From: Candidatus Bathyarchaeota archaeon B23
GTDB lineage: Archaea; Thermoproteota; Bathyarchaeia; TCS64; B23
Direction of reading: 5' to 3'
Length of the DNA stretch: 21,079 bases
Assembly: GCA_001593875.1 (NCBI GenBank)
Contig: LUCA01000002.1
Location: 1 to 21,079, forward strand
Shown here: piece by piece, positions 19,846 through 21,079 of the stretch
Position numbering within the stretch: position 1 is the first letter of the stretch
Layout of the letters: each line of letters starts with the position of its first letter
Notes under the pieces: model-generated
Database searches by the model: none
What the model was told of the DNA's origin: nothing
Seen by the model: only the letters and a program-made list of their open reading frames with translations
Position numbers and translations under genes: made by a program

Positions 19846-20709
19846 TCAGCCGACCCTCCTCTGGGCCTCCACGAGGCGGCAGAAGGCGCATAGCTCGGTG
19901 CTTGTCGGCTCTCCGCAGAGGCGGCACTCCCTGAGGGGCCTCTTATCGGGCTGGGCCGATAGGAGTTTGGCCATCCTCAGGATGCTGTTCATCATCCTCC
20001 TCCGGAAGGTTGGCTGTCGCCGCTGTATGTATTCGACGACGTCCAGCCAGAGCCTCTTGGATCGGTCTACGCCGCAGCCGTAGAGGGTGTGGGGGCAGAC
20101 ATCCTCCTCGACGTAGGGTAGGCCGACGGCCTCGCAGAATCGCCTATTCTCCCTCCCGCCAACGAAGAAGAGGGGCCTTATGCGGCCCAGCTGCTTGCCC
20201 CTCGTCGGCAACAGGGGGACGAACTTGGAGCTCCAGGCGAGGTTTCCACCGAGGAGGTTCTTGAAAAAGAAGACGATGAAGTCGTCGGCGTGATGGCCCG
20301 TCGCCAGCTTCGTCGCCCCCAGCTCACGGGGCAGCCGGTTCATCAAATACCGCTTGATGACACCGCAGGAGCTGCAGATGGGCCTAGGGAGACGGGCAAC
20401 CCTAGCCATATCTATGCCGTAATCGGCGAGGTGGAAGACCTCTAGGGGTAGGCCCAACAGCTCAGCCTGCCTCCTCACCACCTCCTCCACCTCCCCCGAG
20501 AAGGGGAGGGCGAAGTTGATGTGGAAGGGATGAAGCTCGCAGTCGACGCCCCTCTCCTCCACGTATCTGGCCAGGGCGTAGAGGGCTGATCCGCTGTCCT
20601 TGCCGCCGCTGAGGCCGATGAAGATGTGGTCTCCATCCTCCACTAGGCGATATCGGTCGATGGTGTTGAAGACCGTCTTCAGGTAGCGATCTCTGAAGCC
20701 GACCATCAT
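19846..20709 (-). CDS. TtuA/TtcA-type tRNA 2-thiolation enzyme (PP-loop ATPase)
   Basis: The 287-residue protein has the PP-loop SGGKDS (34-39), C-S-S-C at 112-115, A-T-G-H-H-A-D-D (about 136-143), and Cys205 and Cys212 in V-C-P-H-T-L-Y-G-C. Two central cysteines plus one from the later pair could hold the 4Fe-4S cluster of this class. The C-terminus is a zinc ribbon, C-x2-C-x8-C-x2-C at 262-277. TtuA/Ncs6 enzymes usually also have an N-terminal zinc finger; here the protein starts directly before the ATPase domain, so it is a shorter variant. It would adenylate a tRNA uridine or cytidine and replace oxygen with sulfur. Start is ATG 20709 or 20706. Confidence 0.8.
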   Translation of the reverse strand: MMVGFRDRYLKTVFNTIDRYRLVEDGDHIFIGLSGGKDSGSALYALARYVEERGVDCELHPFHINFALPFSGEVEEVVRRQAELLGLPLEVFHLADYGIDMARVARLPRPICSSCGVIKRYLMNRLPRELGATKLATGHHADDFIVFFFKNLLGGNLAWSSKFVPLLPTRGKQLGRIRPLFFVGGRENRRFCEAVGLPYVEEDVCPHTLYGCGVDRSKRLWLDVVEYIQRRQPTFRRRMMNSILRMAKLLSAQPDKRPLRECRLCGEPTSTELCAFCRLVEAQRRVG

Positions 20710-20742
20710 AGGAGATGGCTCAGGCTTAGAGATAAGGCTTCA

Positions 20743-21079
20743 TCACCCCGTCTCCTCTCCCCCGAAGTCGACGAGGTGGTCCCTCTGGGCCTCGTAGGCG
20801 GCCTTTATCCAGGCTTCTCTCCTGGCCCACCTTATCCTGCCCTCAAGCTTCTTGGGGATGTCCGGCTCGAGCTTGAAGGGGGCTTTGCTCATCGTTACGA
20901 GAACGGCTTTAAACATTGGGCTTCTCGACAGATGATCTAACAGGCTGGAGACAGCTCTCCACTGGACATCCTTCCCTCTTTCATTATCCCAATATTTTCT
21001 AGCCTTAGGTTCGTAGATGGTTAAACCTAAATTCTTGTGAACCTCTCCATGGAGAACTTGGACCTTTTCTTTGTATATC
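20743..21079 (-). CDS. Unrecognised protein, C-terminal part (5' end outside window)
   Basis: A minus-strand frame stays open from the right edge to TGA at 20743-20745, about 111 residues. I do not recognise it. The visible part is soluble and charged: K-A-R-K-Y-W-D, then W-R-A-V-S-S-L-L-D-H-L-S-R-S-P-M-F-K-A-V-L-V-T-M, then L-E-P-D-I-P-K-K-L-E-G-R-I-R-W-A-R-R-E-A-W-I-K-A-A-Y-E-A-Q-R-D-H-L near the end. The outer 80 bases are more AT-rich than the 3' part. The stop lies 33 bases before the TtuA-like ATG, so it may be the preceding gene of that operon. An internal ATG at 20892 would give a 49-residue protein, but the unbroken upstream frame favours the longer gene. Confidence 0.6.
   Translation of the reverse strand, partial: IYKEKVQVLHGEVHKNLGLTIYEPKARKYWDNERGKDVQWRAVSSLLDHLSRSPMFKAVLVTMSKAPFKLEPDIPKKLEGRIRWARREAWIKAAYEAQRDHLVDFGGEETG

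Overview
The window is a piece of an archaeal chromosome. The evidence is a set of archaeal or eukaryote-type information genes: ribosomal proteins eS1 (S3Ae) and archaeal uS15, the KEOPS subunits Kae1, Bud32 and Pcc1, a RecJ/Cdc45-type DHH nuclease and an Orc1/Cdc6 initiator. Many TATA-like boxes also sit about 25-30 nt before start codons, as expected for leaderless archaeal transcripts. Coding sequence is clearly GC-rich with heavy AGG/GAG use, and TTG starts are common. A TACK-group archaeon such as a Bathyarchaeia member is my best guess, but the lineage is not proven. I see no tRNA, rRNA, CRISPR array, insertion sequence or prophage. No gene-free stretch exceeds 100 bases.

Left arm (1-2123, + strand): the 3' end of a spermidine synthase gene, a HEPN/MNT toxin-antitoxin pair, and an Asp/Glu racemase-superfamily enzyme of the maleate isomerase type. 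A long minus-strand block follows. Read in its own direction from 13601 down to 2186 it holds: an atypical Orc1/Cdc6 with a small winged-helix partner; a VapBC pair behind an AT-rich palindrome; kae1-bud32-rdgB; rps15-recJ-pcc1-rps3ae; a nucleotidyltransferase-glmM-glmU operon for UDP-GlcNAc synthesis; and a D-glutamate cyclase-like gene behind an 18-bp perfect palindrome. Three of the KEOPS subunits that make the tRNA t6A modification are interleaved with translation and replication/repair genes.

Right arm (13684-21079): a HypE-like AIR-synthase protein, an Lrp/AsnC regulator with a C-terminal cysteine cluster and a perfect candidate operator, and a TauE/SafE permease, all on +. An ABC-2 type exporter (minus) diverges from an unrecognised, possibly winged-helix protein (+) over a very short shared promoter. 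The end of the window, all on minus, has a small three-cysteine protein, a heme O synthase, a TtuA/TtcA-like tRNA sulfurtransferase and the 3' end of an unrecognised gene that runs off the right edge.

No large undescribed system is obvious. The best leads are four promoter-proximal palindromes placed at predicted transcription starts (D-glutamate cyclase, vapBC, lrp, and the ABC/divergent-gene pair), the Cys-cluster Lrp regulator, and the degenerate Orc1/Cdc6 with its winged-helix partner.
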